The position numbers and the translations under genes were made by a program. From Euphorbia lathyris (lineage: Eukaryota; Streptophyta; Magnoliopsida; Malpighiales; Euphorbiaceae), in the NCBI RefSeq assembly GCF_963576675.1, contig NC_088918.1, forward strand, positions 35,869,501 to 35,933,500: a DNA stretch of 64,000 nucleotides, read 5' to 3'. Position 1 is the stretch's first letter; the number at the start of each line of letters is the position of its first letter. A model generated the notes under the pieces. The model had not been told where the DNA came from and ran no database searches. It saw only the letters and a program-made list of their open reading frames with translations. This document shows positions 34,701-46,639 of this stretch, in pieces.

Positions 34701-35636
34701 GATCTGTAAGCGCCTGATCCTCTAAAGGCGGAAAGGCGTGTCTGGACTTGAGGCCGATCCTCCCCAGATTATCCTCCATATAAAGCCTACTGAAGAAATC
34801 AACTTCCATAGCCTTAAGCACCCCACAATCCCAAATCCAATTGCCTTCAGTATTACGAAGCCCTTCAATCTTGTTTCGTCTTCTTCTTATTATGGTTGTC
34901 GTGTGAAAGAAGGAAGTATTCCTATCCCCCTCACGTAGCCATTGAATTCTCGACTTCTGCGCCCAATAGCATTCTTCTTGCTTCAAGATTTCATTCAGCT
35001 CATCAATGAGTTTCCGTTCAAGTCTGATCAATCCCTGGTTGCAGTATTCAGATAGCGCCCTCTGAACCCCTACAACCCTAGCATAGACACTGTTCTTACT
35101 TTTGAAAATATTCCCGAAAGAAAAGGTATTCCAATTGCTGATTCGGTCTGTGAGGTTATAAATCTGATCACTTAGCTTGTCCTCTTGCTTCCACCAATCA
35201 GTGAGCAGATCTTTAAAACACGGCACCTCAAGCCATCCAGTCAGGAAACGGAACGAGATCTTAGCTCTGCTAATGCTCTGATATAATTCCACGAGAATTG
35301 GGGCATGGTCAGACTAATTTCTCTGCAGATGGCGAACAGTAGCTTCGGGGAACCTATGTCTCCAATCAACTGAGCACAGACCCCGGTCGAGGCGGCAAGC
35401 AATGCATGTTCTAGGCGTGACGCCCCGGAACCAAGTGAAGCGAGGACCAATAAATCCCAGATCAATCAGGCTCATCTCAGCTATCCAGTTTGCAAAAGGA
35501 GCGCTTCTATCAATGCTACTAACTGACTCGCCCTGTTTTTCCGATTGTGAACTAATGCAGTTGAAATCCCCGCAAATTAGCCACGGATGGTCAATGCTGC
35601 ATTTTAGATCTTTCATCTGCTCGAAAAAGAGTCTTT
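31794..35636 (-). mobile_element. 5'-truncated LINE, 3843 bp, in TIR element copy 2
   Basis: Target duplication GGGCACAAAACAAATT (31778-31793) and GGGTACAAAAAAAATT (35637-35652), 16 bp with two mismatches. The uninterrupted site in copy 1 reads GGGTACAAAACAAATT. The 3' end is on the left. The 5' end on the right begins inside the endonuclease domain, so ORF1 and the endonuclease start were never copied or were lost. It is a different family from the LINE at 24-29.6 kb: the RNase H is of another subtype and protein identity is low. Confidence 0.9.
31857..35616 (-). pseudogene. LINE ORF2, truncated: endonuclease C-part, RT, zf-RVT, RNase H; several frame breaks
   Basis: Endonuclease end from 35616 ('LICGDFNCI'). 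A TAG at 35316-35314 precedes 'SDHAPILVELY', same frame on either side. RT runs from about 34760: 'MAPWKAPGPDSIQAGFYQ', 'FRPISLCNVTYKLI', then frame changes near 34270-34320 and near 34040-34110; 'KLDLEKAYDRLSW' and 'RGIRQGDPISPY' are in one frame, catalytic CFFADDIIL (about 33930) in the next. After a break at 33014-32945 come the zf-RVT ('CPSCQEEETVIHLLRDC') and a classical RNase H: 'NCDGASKGNPGPAAAG', 'AEFWGFYYG', 'ELDSLHIVQ', 'REDNKVADW'. It ends at 31857. The RNase H keeps its Asp/Glu residues; the protein as a whole is dead. Confidence 0.9.
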
Positions 35637-36344
35637 GGGTACAAAAAAAATTGACCCATCCATTTCTTCACATGCGCAAAGTAAATAATATTTAACAAAT
35701 ATTCTTTTCTTAATTTGCGCAGGAATATTATACCCATTCTGGCGTACCTAACGCCGGAATGGGTACATCTCTGTGCAATCACCATTACGGAGACAAGTAT
35801 GCCATAATGGTGACAACTTTAAGTGATATGTGACCATTACGGCGTACCTTTCGCTGTAATGGTACAAAAAATTAACCAAGGTCACAAAAACAGCCCCTTC
35901 TGTTGAATAATTTCCTAACCATTACCAACTGTGTAATTATTTATAATTTTAACCCCAAACATAGGTTTAATCCATGTATTTCGGCCATCTTTGAAAAGAA
36001 GTGTGCTTTTTATGTCTTTTTGTTTGCAAACGAAAACAATTTTGGACCTAACCACTTTAGTATCTTTTTGAAAGCTCTATTTGACGTGATTAATCAAAGC
36101 TTAATTTGTTTAGGTCCTAAATTAATAGGCATTCTGTACAAAAAAAAAAAAAAAGTTATTCAATTAACTTTAGTTTCGGTCTTAAATTGTTAAACTAGAT
36201 TTTGAATTCAATCTATATATGTATAAAAATTCAATTGGAAGACAATTCGCCTAAAAAAACTCTAATAAACCTTGAACCAAGAACCTGCCATTAAAAAAAA
36301 ACTTAATTGGTATTAATCTAAAACGTCTTCATTATACCATGCAG

Positions 36345-38180
36345 ATTTTAATTAAAGTTATAGATATCGAGAGATTTTATATGTTATAACCATCCACATT
36401 TTAATTAAAGTCATATATATCAAGATATTTTATATATTATAGTAAGTAAATCATACAAATTCAAAAGGGATAATGATGAAATTTGTTCCTAAACAATTGT
36501 CTGATTTTATCTTTATGAAAAAAGCTTTAGCTCAATTTTATATTTATAATAAAAAAAAATTAGTTCTAACTTTACCCTTTTTTAAATATGTATCAAATAA
36601 AAGTAGCAATAAAAATTCTTAAAAAGTGGCAAAATTCAGCTACAATTTCTACTATGTGGGTAAAATTTAAGTCATCTAATCTTAGAGCAAAAAATAAACC
36701 TTATTCTAAATTATCATATAAAATTTAAAAAGACAAAACTCATCTTGAATCATTGAACTATCATATTTATGCATAAGGATCTGCATTGATTATTTTTATC
36801 ACATTAAACCATTTCATTTTTTTTACAACAATTGGCTGTCATTAATAATTTTGTATTGCGCTTCATATTCCGTCAAAAGGAAAGTGAATGGTATTTAGGA
36901 CTACTCATTTGGATTATTTTTTACGCAGTGTAGCACAAAAATAAATTATCAAATTATTTTATAGGTTGATTTTCATATAAACTAGTTTCTTACTAATAAT
37001 TTCGCTTAATTAAAGCCATGGATATCAAGAGATTTCATATTATAGTAAGTAAATCATACAAATTTAAAAAGGATAATAATGAAATTTGACCTAAGATTAT
37101 TCATAAACATAAATTTAATCCTTATAATGAAAAATTGTTTTCACATGAAATCCTTTCATTCTTTTTTTACAACAATTGGCTCTCACTAGCAATATTGTCG
37201 TGATTGTGCTCCACATTCTGTCAAACGGCCAATTAGATTATTTTTTTACGTAGTGTAGCACAAAAATAAATGATCAAATTATTTTATAGGTTGATTTTCG
37301 AAATAAACTAGTCTCTTACCAATAATTTCGATTAATTAAAGCCATAGATATCAAGAGATTTTAAGTAAATCATACAAATTTAAAAAGGACAATAATGAAA
37401 CTTGTCACTAAGATTATTCATAAACATAAATTTAAGCCTTATGATGAAAAATTATTTTATTTTGTTATCACATTAAACTCTTTCATTCTTTTTTTTTTTT
37501 ACAATAATTGGTTCTCACTAGCAATTTTATCGTGATTGTACCTCATATTCCGTCAAACAGAAAGTGAATAGTATTTAGAGCTACTCAATTAGATTATTTT
37601 TTTACGCAGTGTAGCAAAAAAATAAATGATCAAATTATTTTATATTTTGATTTTCGAAATAAACTAGTCTCTTACCAATAATTTCAATTAATTAAAGCGA
37701 TAGATATCAAAGAGATTTTATATGATAGTAAGTAAATCATACAAATTTAAAAAGGACATAATGAAATTTGTCATTAAGATTATTCAGAAACATAAATTTA
37801 ATCCTTATGATGCAAAATTATTTTATTCTATTATCACATTAAACCCATTCTTTTTTACTACAATCGGCTCTCACCAATAATTTTATTGTGATTATGCTCC
37901 ACATTCCATCAAAAGGAATGGGATTTAGGGTTACTCAATTGGATTATTTTTTATACAGTGTAGCACAAAAATAAATGATCAAATTATTTTATAGGTTGAC
38001 GATATAAACTAATCTCTTACTAATAATTTCACTTAATTAAAGTCATAGATATCAAAAGATTTCATATTATAGTGAGTAAATCATACAAATTTTTTTAAAA
38101 AAAAGATAATAATGAAATTTGTCTCTAAGATTATTGAGAAACATATATAAATTTTATCTTTATGACGCAAAATTGTTAAG
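36345..38180. repeat. Diverged tandem repeat, about 350-bp unit, 4 to 5 copies
   Basis: The phrase (A/T)ACGCAGTGTAGCACAAAAATAAAT and the following TCAAATTATTTTATAGGTTGATTTT recur at about 36923, 37249, 37604 and 37953, spaced 325-356 bp. AAATCATACAAATT recurs at about 36447, 37048, 37366, 37737 and 38083. Other shared phrases are TATTCCGTCAAA and TAATTAAAGCCATAGATATCAAGAGATTT. Copies are diverged by many substitutions and small indels. No coding capacity. Confidence 0.85.
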
Positions 38181-38380
38181 GATTAAATTTATGTTTCCGA
38201 ATAAACTTAGGAACACTTTTGGAAAGCGGAATGGGATTCCCAAGTAAAAAAAATTAACCAAACACTCTCTAAGTATGTAGCAAAAAAAATTAGCAATAAA
38301 AATGATAAAAATGAGCTACAATTTCGATTATGCGGGTAAAAGTTAAGTGATCTAATCTTAGGTTCCACTTGATACGCTGT

Positions 38381-40074
38381 TGTCACGTTCGTGTCTACAT
38401 TTCTAGAATTTAGATCTTGATAGTAATATATATTATAATTATGAGGTGTGTGATTTTTATTTGGTGTTATAGGAAAATTTTGGAGTTAATTCGATGGTTC
38501 TAGGTGTAAATTAAAAGTTTAAATAATTTTTAAAGAATTATAGAAAGATGGAGGATCAAACATAATATTTACCAAATTTTTCCTCAAATCTTCCAGATTC
38601 GATCATCATCATCATCTATATTATCTTCTTTTCTTTTTCTTTTTGTTTCATTTTCATCAATTTTCTCTGAACCGTTTCTCAACCGTTTCTTTGATTTACG
38701 GAGATTCGACCGTCCGAATCACTCAAAATTGAAACCATAGCATCCTTATGCATAGATCTAAGTCCTAATCGAAATTTTTTTGAGTTTCGGAAGTGTTTGG
38801 AGGGAAACGTCTTAGACAGAATTTAGCGGCGAATCGATCGGGTGTATTTTGTTCAATTAGTGACCAAGGTAAGTAACTATTAACTATATTTTGAGTTTTA
38901 TGTATATATATATATATAATAAATGAATTTTTAGAAATTGATATTTTAAGGTTATGCAGTAATTTTGTAAAATTGAGGTTTTTCACGATCTTGCTTTTAT
39001 TGTGAAATTATGGTTCAAATGAAGTTATTGATTATGCTTCTATGTGATTTTCAGATTTTACTTGATTATGTTGATTTAAGGCTTACTTTGGTTGATTTAC
39101 ATATATACATATATGTTTTTGGTTTCAATATATCTATATTGAACAAAATGAATTTGATGATTTCTTACGAATTGTTTTTGGATTGAGAAATCTGTTGCGG
39201 TTATTGTTGTTATTATTTTGGATTGAAGTCCAAATATGATTTTTATGATACAAAAGGGCTAATTGAAGCCAGATGATTTATGATTATGAAATAGTTTGGA
39301 ATTTGATTGTTAAAGGAAATTTGAGCACGCTATGATTTTATGATTTTATATCCATCGAGAGTTATCCGGATCGGTGGTTTAATATTTGAAGACCATGTTC
39401 AGTGAGGGACATGGCCTGTGTACACAGTCTGAAGACCTATTGGGTATGGCAGCGAAGTGTTGGGTAAGACCATATGGGATAGGCAATGTTAAGAGACGTC
39501 TCTACTATATATGTGGTTATGGATTGATACTTAAGGGGAGAAACTCGAGGATGGATACAATGTTTTAAATTCATTTGGATTATGTTTTTCGGTTATTATT
39601 GATTTTGATATAAGGTTTTACGTTTGATTGATTACGAGTTGGTTTGATAAAATATTTATTTGATTACAAGTTGGTTTGATAAAAGATTTATTTGATTATG
39701 AAATGGTTTGATGAAACGTTAAGTTTTGAGTATATTTGAGAAGGTTTTGATTAAATCCCTTTATAAATGTATATATGTAGCTATGTTAAATAAAGTTGGT
39801 TTTTATAGCTGATAGTTTCTTACTGAGATTTTTATCTCACCTTTTTAAATGTTTTAATGTTTTTAGGTGAGAAAGTACAGGATATAGAGAAGGTTACCGA
39901 CCGTTTAGGCGGGGTTTGAAAGTTGGCTGCTTATTGTGAGAATTATGGTTAGAACTTTGGTAGTTCAATTGTTATATAATGGCGTTGGATAATTTGGAGA
40001 CTCTTAAGTATTGATTATGATCTTTCTATTTCACGCCCGATGCCGATTGAGGTCGTCTAGGGTCGGGTGTGACA
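38381..40074 (+). repeat. Solo LTR, probably Ty3/gypsy, 1694 bp
   Basis: Starts TGTCACGTTCGTGTC and ends GGTCGGGTGTGACA, a TGTCAC...GTGACA terminal pair. It is flanked by a perfect 5-bp duplication GCTGT (38376-38380 and 40075-40079). No internal element domains lie next to it, so it is what remains after recombination between two LTRs. The end CCCGATGCC...GGGTCGGGTGTGACA looks like LTRs of chromovirus-type gypsy elements; that assignment is inference. Orientation cannot be fixed without internal sequence; plus is assumed. The 60-codon frame at 39386 is not a gene. Confidence 0.88.
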
Positions 40075-40077
40075 GCT

Positions 40078-40124
40078 GTAATGAACGTTGTAATGGAATG
40101 TCCATTACAATGGATGTTCATTAC
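40078..40124. repeat. 47-bp imperfect palindrome next to the solo LTR
   Basis: GTAATGAACGTTGTAATGGA and TCCATTACAATGGATGTTCATTAC pair around a short centre. The solo LTR lies directly to its left. Confidence 0.6.
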
Positions 40125-40702
40125 CATGTTTGGATTAATCTATTGTTTTTATCGTAATGAAATCACAATTACATCACTCAATTTTTCTTTACAAATTTAT
40201 GTAATGGGGATTACATAAAAAAATATACATGAATTCACATTACGACTAGCTCAAATAATTTTTTTATTATTTATATTTATTATCCACAATTTTTATGAAA
40301 CAGTAAAACATAAAAAGAAAAAAAAACATGAAAAATGCATATTGTGATTTCTTTAGTTTATGAATTAATTTTCTTCGGTCCATGTACCTTTAGAAGTACC
40401 TTTATAATGTATGAGTATGTAATTTCTTCTATTTTTTTTTGTCTTTTAAGGTTTTTTGAACTAGTTGTTTCTGGAAATGTTTTGGATCTTTGTATTTTAA
40501 ATTGGAATTAGATCGAAGAAACGATTGTTGTTGGAATCCAGAGATCAAAGTTGAAAATCTTTATTTTTCAATGTTGTTTGAATCGGACCGGACATCAAAC
40601 CGAATTTATTATTGGTTATGGATCACTTAGTTCAATCAAATGACTCGAGTTCATTGAATCGAATGACGTAATAAATAAATAAATAATATATATAATTTAA
40701 AA
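40125..40702. other. AT-rich spacer, no gene
   Basis: No feature recognised apart from AT-rich runs. Confidence 0.55.
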
Positions 40703-41352
40703 GGGTAATTAATTTATTAATTCCTATATTTTGACAAAACACTATTTAGTCCTGTATTTTTAAAAACACACGGTAAGGTCCCTAATATTTTTCTCGATGA
40801 ACAATTTAGTCCCTAATATTTTTCTCGGTGAACTGTTTAGTCCCTGCTGTTAAACACTCACGAAGAATCTATTAGTCAATTTGGATTAGCAGAAACATCT
40901 TTCGTCATCACTGAAGCAGCTGACAGTAAACATGAGTTAAGAATATGGAGGAAATTAAACTCACCATTGAAAGAGTAAGAGGATTTCCACCTTCAATTCT
41001 AACAAGAAGAGTAAGCGAGAGAGATTTGAGTCGATTTCTACCTTCAATTCAAACAGGAAGAGTGAGCATGAGTGATTCGATTATGGGTTAGGGATTCAAT
41101 CGTTTCTCCTTTTTTTTGTGAGCGCGGGTTGTGAGAGAAAGACATAGAGGTGTGAATTGCTTTTGACTGATAAATAGTAAAGGGTAATTTAGTCATTTCT
41201 GAATTTATAAACGGTAAAAAATCTAACAAACAGACGGAATGACTAAACAGTTCACTGAAAAAAAGGTTAGAGACCTTACCGTGTGTTTTTGAAAATACAG
41301 ATACTAAACAGTGTGTTTTGTCAAAATATAGAGACTAATAAATTAATTATCC
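40703..41352. mobile_element. Mutator-like non-autonomous element, 650 bp
   Basis: A perfect 9-bp duplication AATTTAAAA lies at 40694-40702 and 41353-41361. Arms start GGGTAATTAATTTATTA and, reversed, GGATAATTAATTTATTAG. They pair for about 150 bp through ATATTTTGACAAAACAC and AAAACACACGGTAAGGTC. The interior of about 300 bp has no transposase. Long arms plus 9-bp duplication are diagnostic for the Mutator superfamily. Confidence 0.88.
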
Positions 41353-41709
41353 AATTTAAAATTATAAACCAATTACACATCACTTGAAAATTAGAGTTGT
41401 TTTTTTCCAACTATAACCTAATTAACTCTAGGGATCCGTCACCACCATGTTTAAGCCTAATTTTGCATAAAGTATTAGAATTTCAAAATTAAGCTTATTA
41501 TTATTTAGGGTAAATAATTATAAGGTCCCTGTATTTTTACCTAATACACTATTTAGTCCCTATGTTTTTAGAAATAATTATATAGTCCCTCAGTTTTTAT
41601 TTTGTTAACTCCTTAGTCCTTATGCTTGGTCAATGGTCAAACTATACTGAATAAATTTTAAAATACTAAAATTACCCTTTATTTTATGTTTTAATAATAA
41701 AACATTTCT

Positions 41710-44700
41710 TTTTTTTAATAAAAAAAACAATGCATTAATGAGCCAAATCATGGCAAAATTGTAACAATGAAACAGAAACATAACTCGGTAATAAATTAAA
41801 AAAAGAAGGGCAAGTGGATAAACGAGAAGATTGTGCTAACACATGTGCCATCCCATTCACTTGCCGCCGTATCCATTTGACTGAGTAAGAGTCATTTGAT
41901 GTTAGAATCGATCGTATTTGAATAATTCTATCCCCAAATTCGGAATCATCAACATAACTAGAGTTTATTGCATCAATCACTTGTTTAACATCAGATTCGA
42001 AAACCACATTCCTTCTTCCAACAGCTTCTAGCCATTGCATAGCCTGTAATAGTGTTTCAGCCTCACATTCTCGAGTTGTTGGACAACATAACAAACCCGC
42101 ACATCTTCCCATTACAAACTGTCCATTTGCATCTCTTACTGCTGCTCCCATCCCTGCACGACCATCAACGTTAGAGCATGCGGCATCAACAAAACACGAG
42201 AGAAATCCTTCCGATGGCGGGTGCCAAGCCGTGCAAGTAGCGAATGAATTATTTCCTTCTACTGTATTTCCAATCCGTTGTTCTCATGTACCAGTCCGAT
42301 TCCTCAAGGCATTTGCTTCTGACCAATCATTAAGTACTGTGCAAGCTTGAGCCACTATCTGATCTGTTGTGCGAATCTCATACTGCCAAAGACGGGTATT
42401 CCTAGCCTGCCATAAACTCCAGAGGTGCATCAAAAATGTTTTCACAATTTGTTCTGGTGCTGCTCTAATCATATTATGAAACCATACTGTCAGATTCTCA
42501 GCCACTGTTGCCTCCGCATTAATTCGTTCCAGCATCCCCGTCTTCTGCCATACTCTTATAGCTCCTGCACATTCAATAAAAAGATGCCATCCATCCTCCC
42601 AAGGTTCGTTACATATCACACAAGTACTACATACCTGTAACCCACGAAATAGAAGATTCACACGCGTTGGGAGACAATTTCGTGCTAGTTGCCAACCAAA
42701 ATGTCGGACCTTTTGTGGAATTTCAGCATACCACAATTTTTTCCAAGCTCCCTGAACATGAAATCTTTCACCTGCTTCCAAAGTTGAAGCCAACCTGTAA
42801 GCACTTTTGACTGTGTAACGTCCCGTAGAATGGAATTTCCATATTAACCGATCCTCACTACTCAAAGTACCAACGGACAGTTTATGAATTTCTATAATAT
42901 CTCTCTGCTCGAAAACTTCCTCCAATAACTCTTCATCCCAATCTCTAGAATTATGGGTAAACAAATCACTAACTTTCAAATACTCCAGCCCATCCACTAT
43001 AGGGGTTCGTATATAGCCATCCTCCTCATTACGCAACCATCTCTCACTTCACACATTTATTGATTGACCGTTTCCAATTTTCCATCTGATTCATTCTCTA
43101 ATGATTAGTTGAGAACTCCAGATACTTCGCCATATAAAACTTGGTGAATGCCCCAATGAGGCTCCCATAAAATCCCCTTTTGGATAATATTTAGCTTTGA
43201 AAACTTTACTAACAAGCGAAGATGGATTGGTTAATAACCGCCATCCCTGTTTTCCCAACATAGCAAGATTAAAGGCTGTGAAATTTTGGAAACTCAGTCC
43301 TCCCATTAATTTTGGAGCACATAATCTGTCTCATGCCATCCAATTCAGTCCTCTCTCACCTGAATTTTTATTACCCCACCAAAACGAATTTAGCATTCGT
43401 TGTAATTCCTCAGTCGTCGATATAGGAAGCAAGAATACACTCATGAAATAGATTGGGATAGCTTGTCTTGCTACTCGAATAAGTGTAGCCTTACCAACTT
43501 TTGATATTCCTTCCCCTCTCCAGCGCTGTAGTCGCTGCCATAATCTGTCTCTGAAGTGTGCAAAGATTGCTCACTTCGTTCTGCCCACCAATGATGGAAG
43601 GCCCAAATACCTTCATGTATTCAACGGACTAGTAATTCCCAAAATGCTTGAAATTCCCATAGTCAGGTCATTTGCCACATTTCTACTGAACATGATTCCA
43701 GATTTTTGACAGTTTATAGCTTGTCCCGAAGCTAATTCATATGATCCGAGTAATTTTTTTAACACTCTAATTTCAGATATGGTAGCCTGGCAAAATAAAA
43801 ATGCATCATCAGCAAAGAGCAAATGTGAAATCGCAGGCGCCCCTCGCTTAACTCGACATCCATGCAATAACCCCCTATTCTCAGCTGCCACCAATAATGA
43901 TGTCAACCCTTCAACACAAAGCAAAAATAAATATGGTGATAGTGGATCACCTTGGCGGAGTCCTTTTTTCGGGCAAATAGGACCAATCAACTGATCATTT
44001 ACTCTAACCATATATTGCACAGAAGATACACAATGCATTATCAAGTTCACCCTTTTATCTGCAAAACCCAACTTTAGCATCACTTCTCTTAGATAATTCC
44101 AATCCACCCTGTCATATGCTTTACTCATATCAACCTTTAGTGCCACATTACCTACTTTCTTAGCAACGTTATTGTTAATGCTATGAATAAGTTCAAATGC
44201 GATCAATACATTGTCATGAATAGACCTCCCTTTAATAAAACAGATTGATTTCCAGAGATAATCCCAGGCAGAAGCATCTTCAATCTATTTGCTAAGACTT
44301 TGGAGAAAATTCTGAGTATAACATTACACAGTGCTATTGGACGAAGTTCAATCATAATAACAGGATTCTCACAATTTGGAATAAGAGTAATGATAGTATT
44401 ATTAAGCTCAAAGGGGAACATACCTTGATCGAACCATGTTGACCCAGCAATAAAGATATCATCTCCAATTATGTCCCAAATTTTTTGATAAAATCCTAGA
44501 TTAAATCCATCGGGTCCTGGAGCCTTATCAGGATGCACATCAAATAAAGCTCTCTTGAACTCATGTTTTGTAAGTGGTCGCAGTAATTGCTCATTGTCCC
44601 GATCAGTAATGCATGGTTGCATTAAATCTACCACTTCACTCCATTCACTATTACTGTCAGAGAAAACCGATTCAAAATATTGTATTGCAATCTTCCCCAT

Positions 44701-45880
44701 CCCATCCTTATCATCAATCCATTCTCCTGCATTATTTCTGAGCCATGTTAAGCAGTTTTGCTTCCGCCTTCCATTAGCGAAAGAGTGATAAAAACGAGTA
44801 TTTAGATCTCCCTCCTGAAGCCATAAGACTTTTGCTCTCTGTTTCCAGTGGTCTTCCTCTTGAACCATAATTCTCACATACTCAGCTCGGGTCGACTCAT
44901 ACTCATCACTATTATTTGAACCTCCCAGTTCACGTAGTTGTATTAACTTTTCTTCTAATTGTTGAATTTTCTGACGACAATTGACATCACTCCTTCTGCT
45001 CCATCTCATAAGCACATCTGCCACATGTGCTAACCGCGAACTCAGTATTATTCGCCTATCAGATCCCCATGCCTCCTTAATCACATTCCAAACCTCTTCA
45101 TCCCTTAGCCATCGTTGCTCGAATCTGAACTTTTTTTGCCTCGGGCCAGTTGAATCGGTTGACGTATTCAAGATTATTGGAGAATGATCTGAAGTGGGAG
45201 CAATAGAATTAACACAAAAATTGCCAGGAAAACGCCTCCCCCACACTTCTGTACAAAGGCTTCGATCTAGCTTCTCTTGAACTTCATTTGGTTTACCTCT
45301 GTGCCGTACCCATGTATACGGATACTCTTGTAACATAATATTAGTGAGACCACAATCAATCAGTGTATCTCTAAATCCCTTATAACACCACTCAGGGTGC
45401 TCATTTATTCCTTTTTTATCACTGTGAACAAGTAGATCATTAAAATCTCCCAAAATAGACCATGGGAGAGAAGAGGCGGCAGCAAGGCTCCTTAGTAAAT
45501 CCCAAGAAGTCATTCGTCTAGCTCTCTCCGGATACCCATAGAAACCAGTGAGGCGCCAATCTCCATCCATAGGGTCATTTACAGTCAAATCAATGTGATT
45601 TGATGAAAATGACCTTAAGGAGCACATACTGGACTTCCTCCAAAAAGCACATATACCTCCACTCCTTCCAATCCTATCAACAACAAAACAACTTTCAAAA
45701 CCAATGCGTACCTTGATAGCTTCAATGCGAGATTGACAAACCAGAGTTTCATACAAGAAAATAATATCAGGCCTATGAGTTTGATGAGCTCACATAGAAT
45801 GGGAACTGCCCTAGTGTTGCCCAGACCTTGGCAGTTCCAACTAAAAATTTTCATTGCTCTGGGCAGACCGTTTGGCCTGC
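41710..45880 (-). mobile_element. LINE, 4171 bp, ORF2 only, inserted in a Mutator-like element
   Basis: Perfect 17-bp duplication AATAATAAAACATTTCT at 41693-41709 and 45881-45897. The 3' end on the left shows a short A/T tail (ATTAAAAAAA on the minus strand). The 5' end falls 26 bases upstream of the ORF2 ATG (45854), so ORF1 is absent and the copy stops almost exactly at the ORF2 start. A perfect duplication suggests insertion not long ago, although ORF2 carries many frame breaks. Confidence 0.92.
41735..45854 (-). pseudogene. LINE ORF2: endonuclease, RT, zf-RVT, RNase H, multiple frame breaks
   Basis: Starts MKIFSWNCQGLGNTRAVPIL at 45854. The frame changes near 45740-45760 and continues to about 44203: 'GFESCFVVDRIGRSGGICAFW', 'WSILGDFNDLL', 'SDHSPIIL'. 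RT: 'VHPDKAPGPDGFNLGFYQ', 'LRPIALCNVILRI'. After a shift near 44210 come '[13 protein letters not shown]', '[16 protein letters not shown]' and catalytic LLFADDAFLF (about 43785-43815). Further breaks lie near 43613 and 43040-43090. Then zf-RVT ('CVICNEPWEDGWHLFIEC', about 42600) and a minimal RNase H (41735-42151 and just upstream: 'ECEAETLLQAMQWL', 'ESDVKQVID', 'NGMAHVLA'). A longer frame beginning at 45908 uses an ATG in the flanking Mutator-like element and is not the native start. Confidence 0.92.
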
Positions 45881-46639
45881 AATAATAAAACATTTCTATT
45901 TTTCCCATTTTATATTTTTTTTCTCTTTTTTCCTACATAATCACAATCTCTCCAATATAAACACTAATATAAAGTAATTGATTTATTAATTTTTATATAA
46001 TTATAGAACTTTAATTTAATACGTAAAATTTATTGACTAAAAAAATGAATGAAAAATATTTCAAAAATTATTAAAATAGGAGTAAGACTATCATTGTAAA
46101 AAGTTTTTACAATTCTAATAAATTTTACGAATGAAGAAAAAAATATATGATTTTTAAAAAATTTATAATAATATTTAATGTTAGTTTAAAGATATTATAT
46201 TAAAAATTGAGAAAATAATAATTACAATTTAAGAAAATTAATAATATATTTTTTCAAGTATATTAATTTCGGTGTATATGTAGTTCAAAAACTTCATTAA
46301 AATTAATTAGATTAAATTTGAAACTAAAATATAAATTTTTTTATGTATATAATTAAGGGCAATTTTGGACTTTCATTTACAAAAACAAATGGAAGAACTA
46401 AAGAATTGATTAAGATAAAATTTAAGGACCTTATAATAATATGGTGGACTTACTAACGTGTTAAGTAAAAACATAAGGACCTTATAATTATTTACCCTAT
46501 TATTTAGGTAGAAAGAAAAAAGTCAATAAATTATTAAAGTAATAAGACTTTAAGATCCAAAACTTTCTAAAATTAATGATTTTTATTATGTTTTACCTTT
46601 TTTAATTATTTTGTTTAAATAAAAAAACTGGAGTCATCT

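Larger units (their letters stand above)
31543..35966. mobile_element. TIR element copy 2, split by a LINE
   Basis: Ends TTAAACCTCTGTTTGGGGT and ACCCCAAACATAGGTTTAA pair almost perfectly. Left half 31543-31793; right half 35653-35966 after removal of the LINE and its duplicated target. The sequence is colinear with copy 1 on both sides of the LINE. Confidence 0.75.
30098..36340. repeat. Tandem array: three flank copies alternating with two TIR-element copies
   Basis: A flank unit (CTTTTTATGTCTTTTTGTTTGCAAA ... GAACCTGCCATTAAA ... AAAACGT(A/C)TTCATTA) occurs at about 30120-30630, 31197-31540 and 35985-36335. Between them sit two copies of one TIR element (about 30635-31190 and 31543-35966), the second split by a LINE. 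Without the LINE the period is about 0.9-1.06 kb. Flank 1 also has an internal duplication of about 116 bp (AATCAAAGCTTAATTTGTTTAGG ... at 30238 and 30357). Flank 3 continues into TTCATTATACC, which may show the site before element insertion. Confidence 0.85.
41508..46497. mobile_element. Mutator-like non-autonomous element (about 0.8 kb) split by a LINE
   Basis: A perfect 9-bp duplication TATTATTTA lies at 41499-41507 and 46498-46506. Left arm GGGTAAATAATTATAAGGTC; right arm reversed GGGTAAATAATTATAAGGTC, a 20-base exact match continuing imperfectly. Own sequence is 41508-41709 plus 45898-46497 (802 bp). The remainder is a LINE with its own target duplication. It lies 155 bp from the Mutator-like element at 40703-41352 and has similar arms. 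No transposase. Confidence 0.9.

Noticed and set aside
36345..38180. CRISPR-like or centromeric satellite array
   Set aside because: Unit of about 350 bp, few diverged copies and plant context do not fit CRISPR; too small to call a centromeric satellite.
39386..39568. 60-codon ORF inside the solo LTR
   Set aside because: LTR sequence; no retroelement LTR gene of this kind known to me.
45615..45908. 97-codon ORF starting MGKIEMFYYCRP as LINE ORF2 start
   Set aside because: The first codons come from the flanking Mutator-like element and the LINE 5' flank; the native start is the ATG at 45854.
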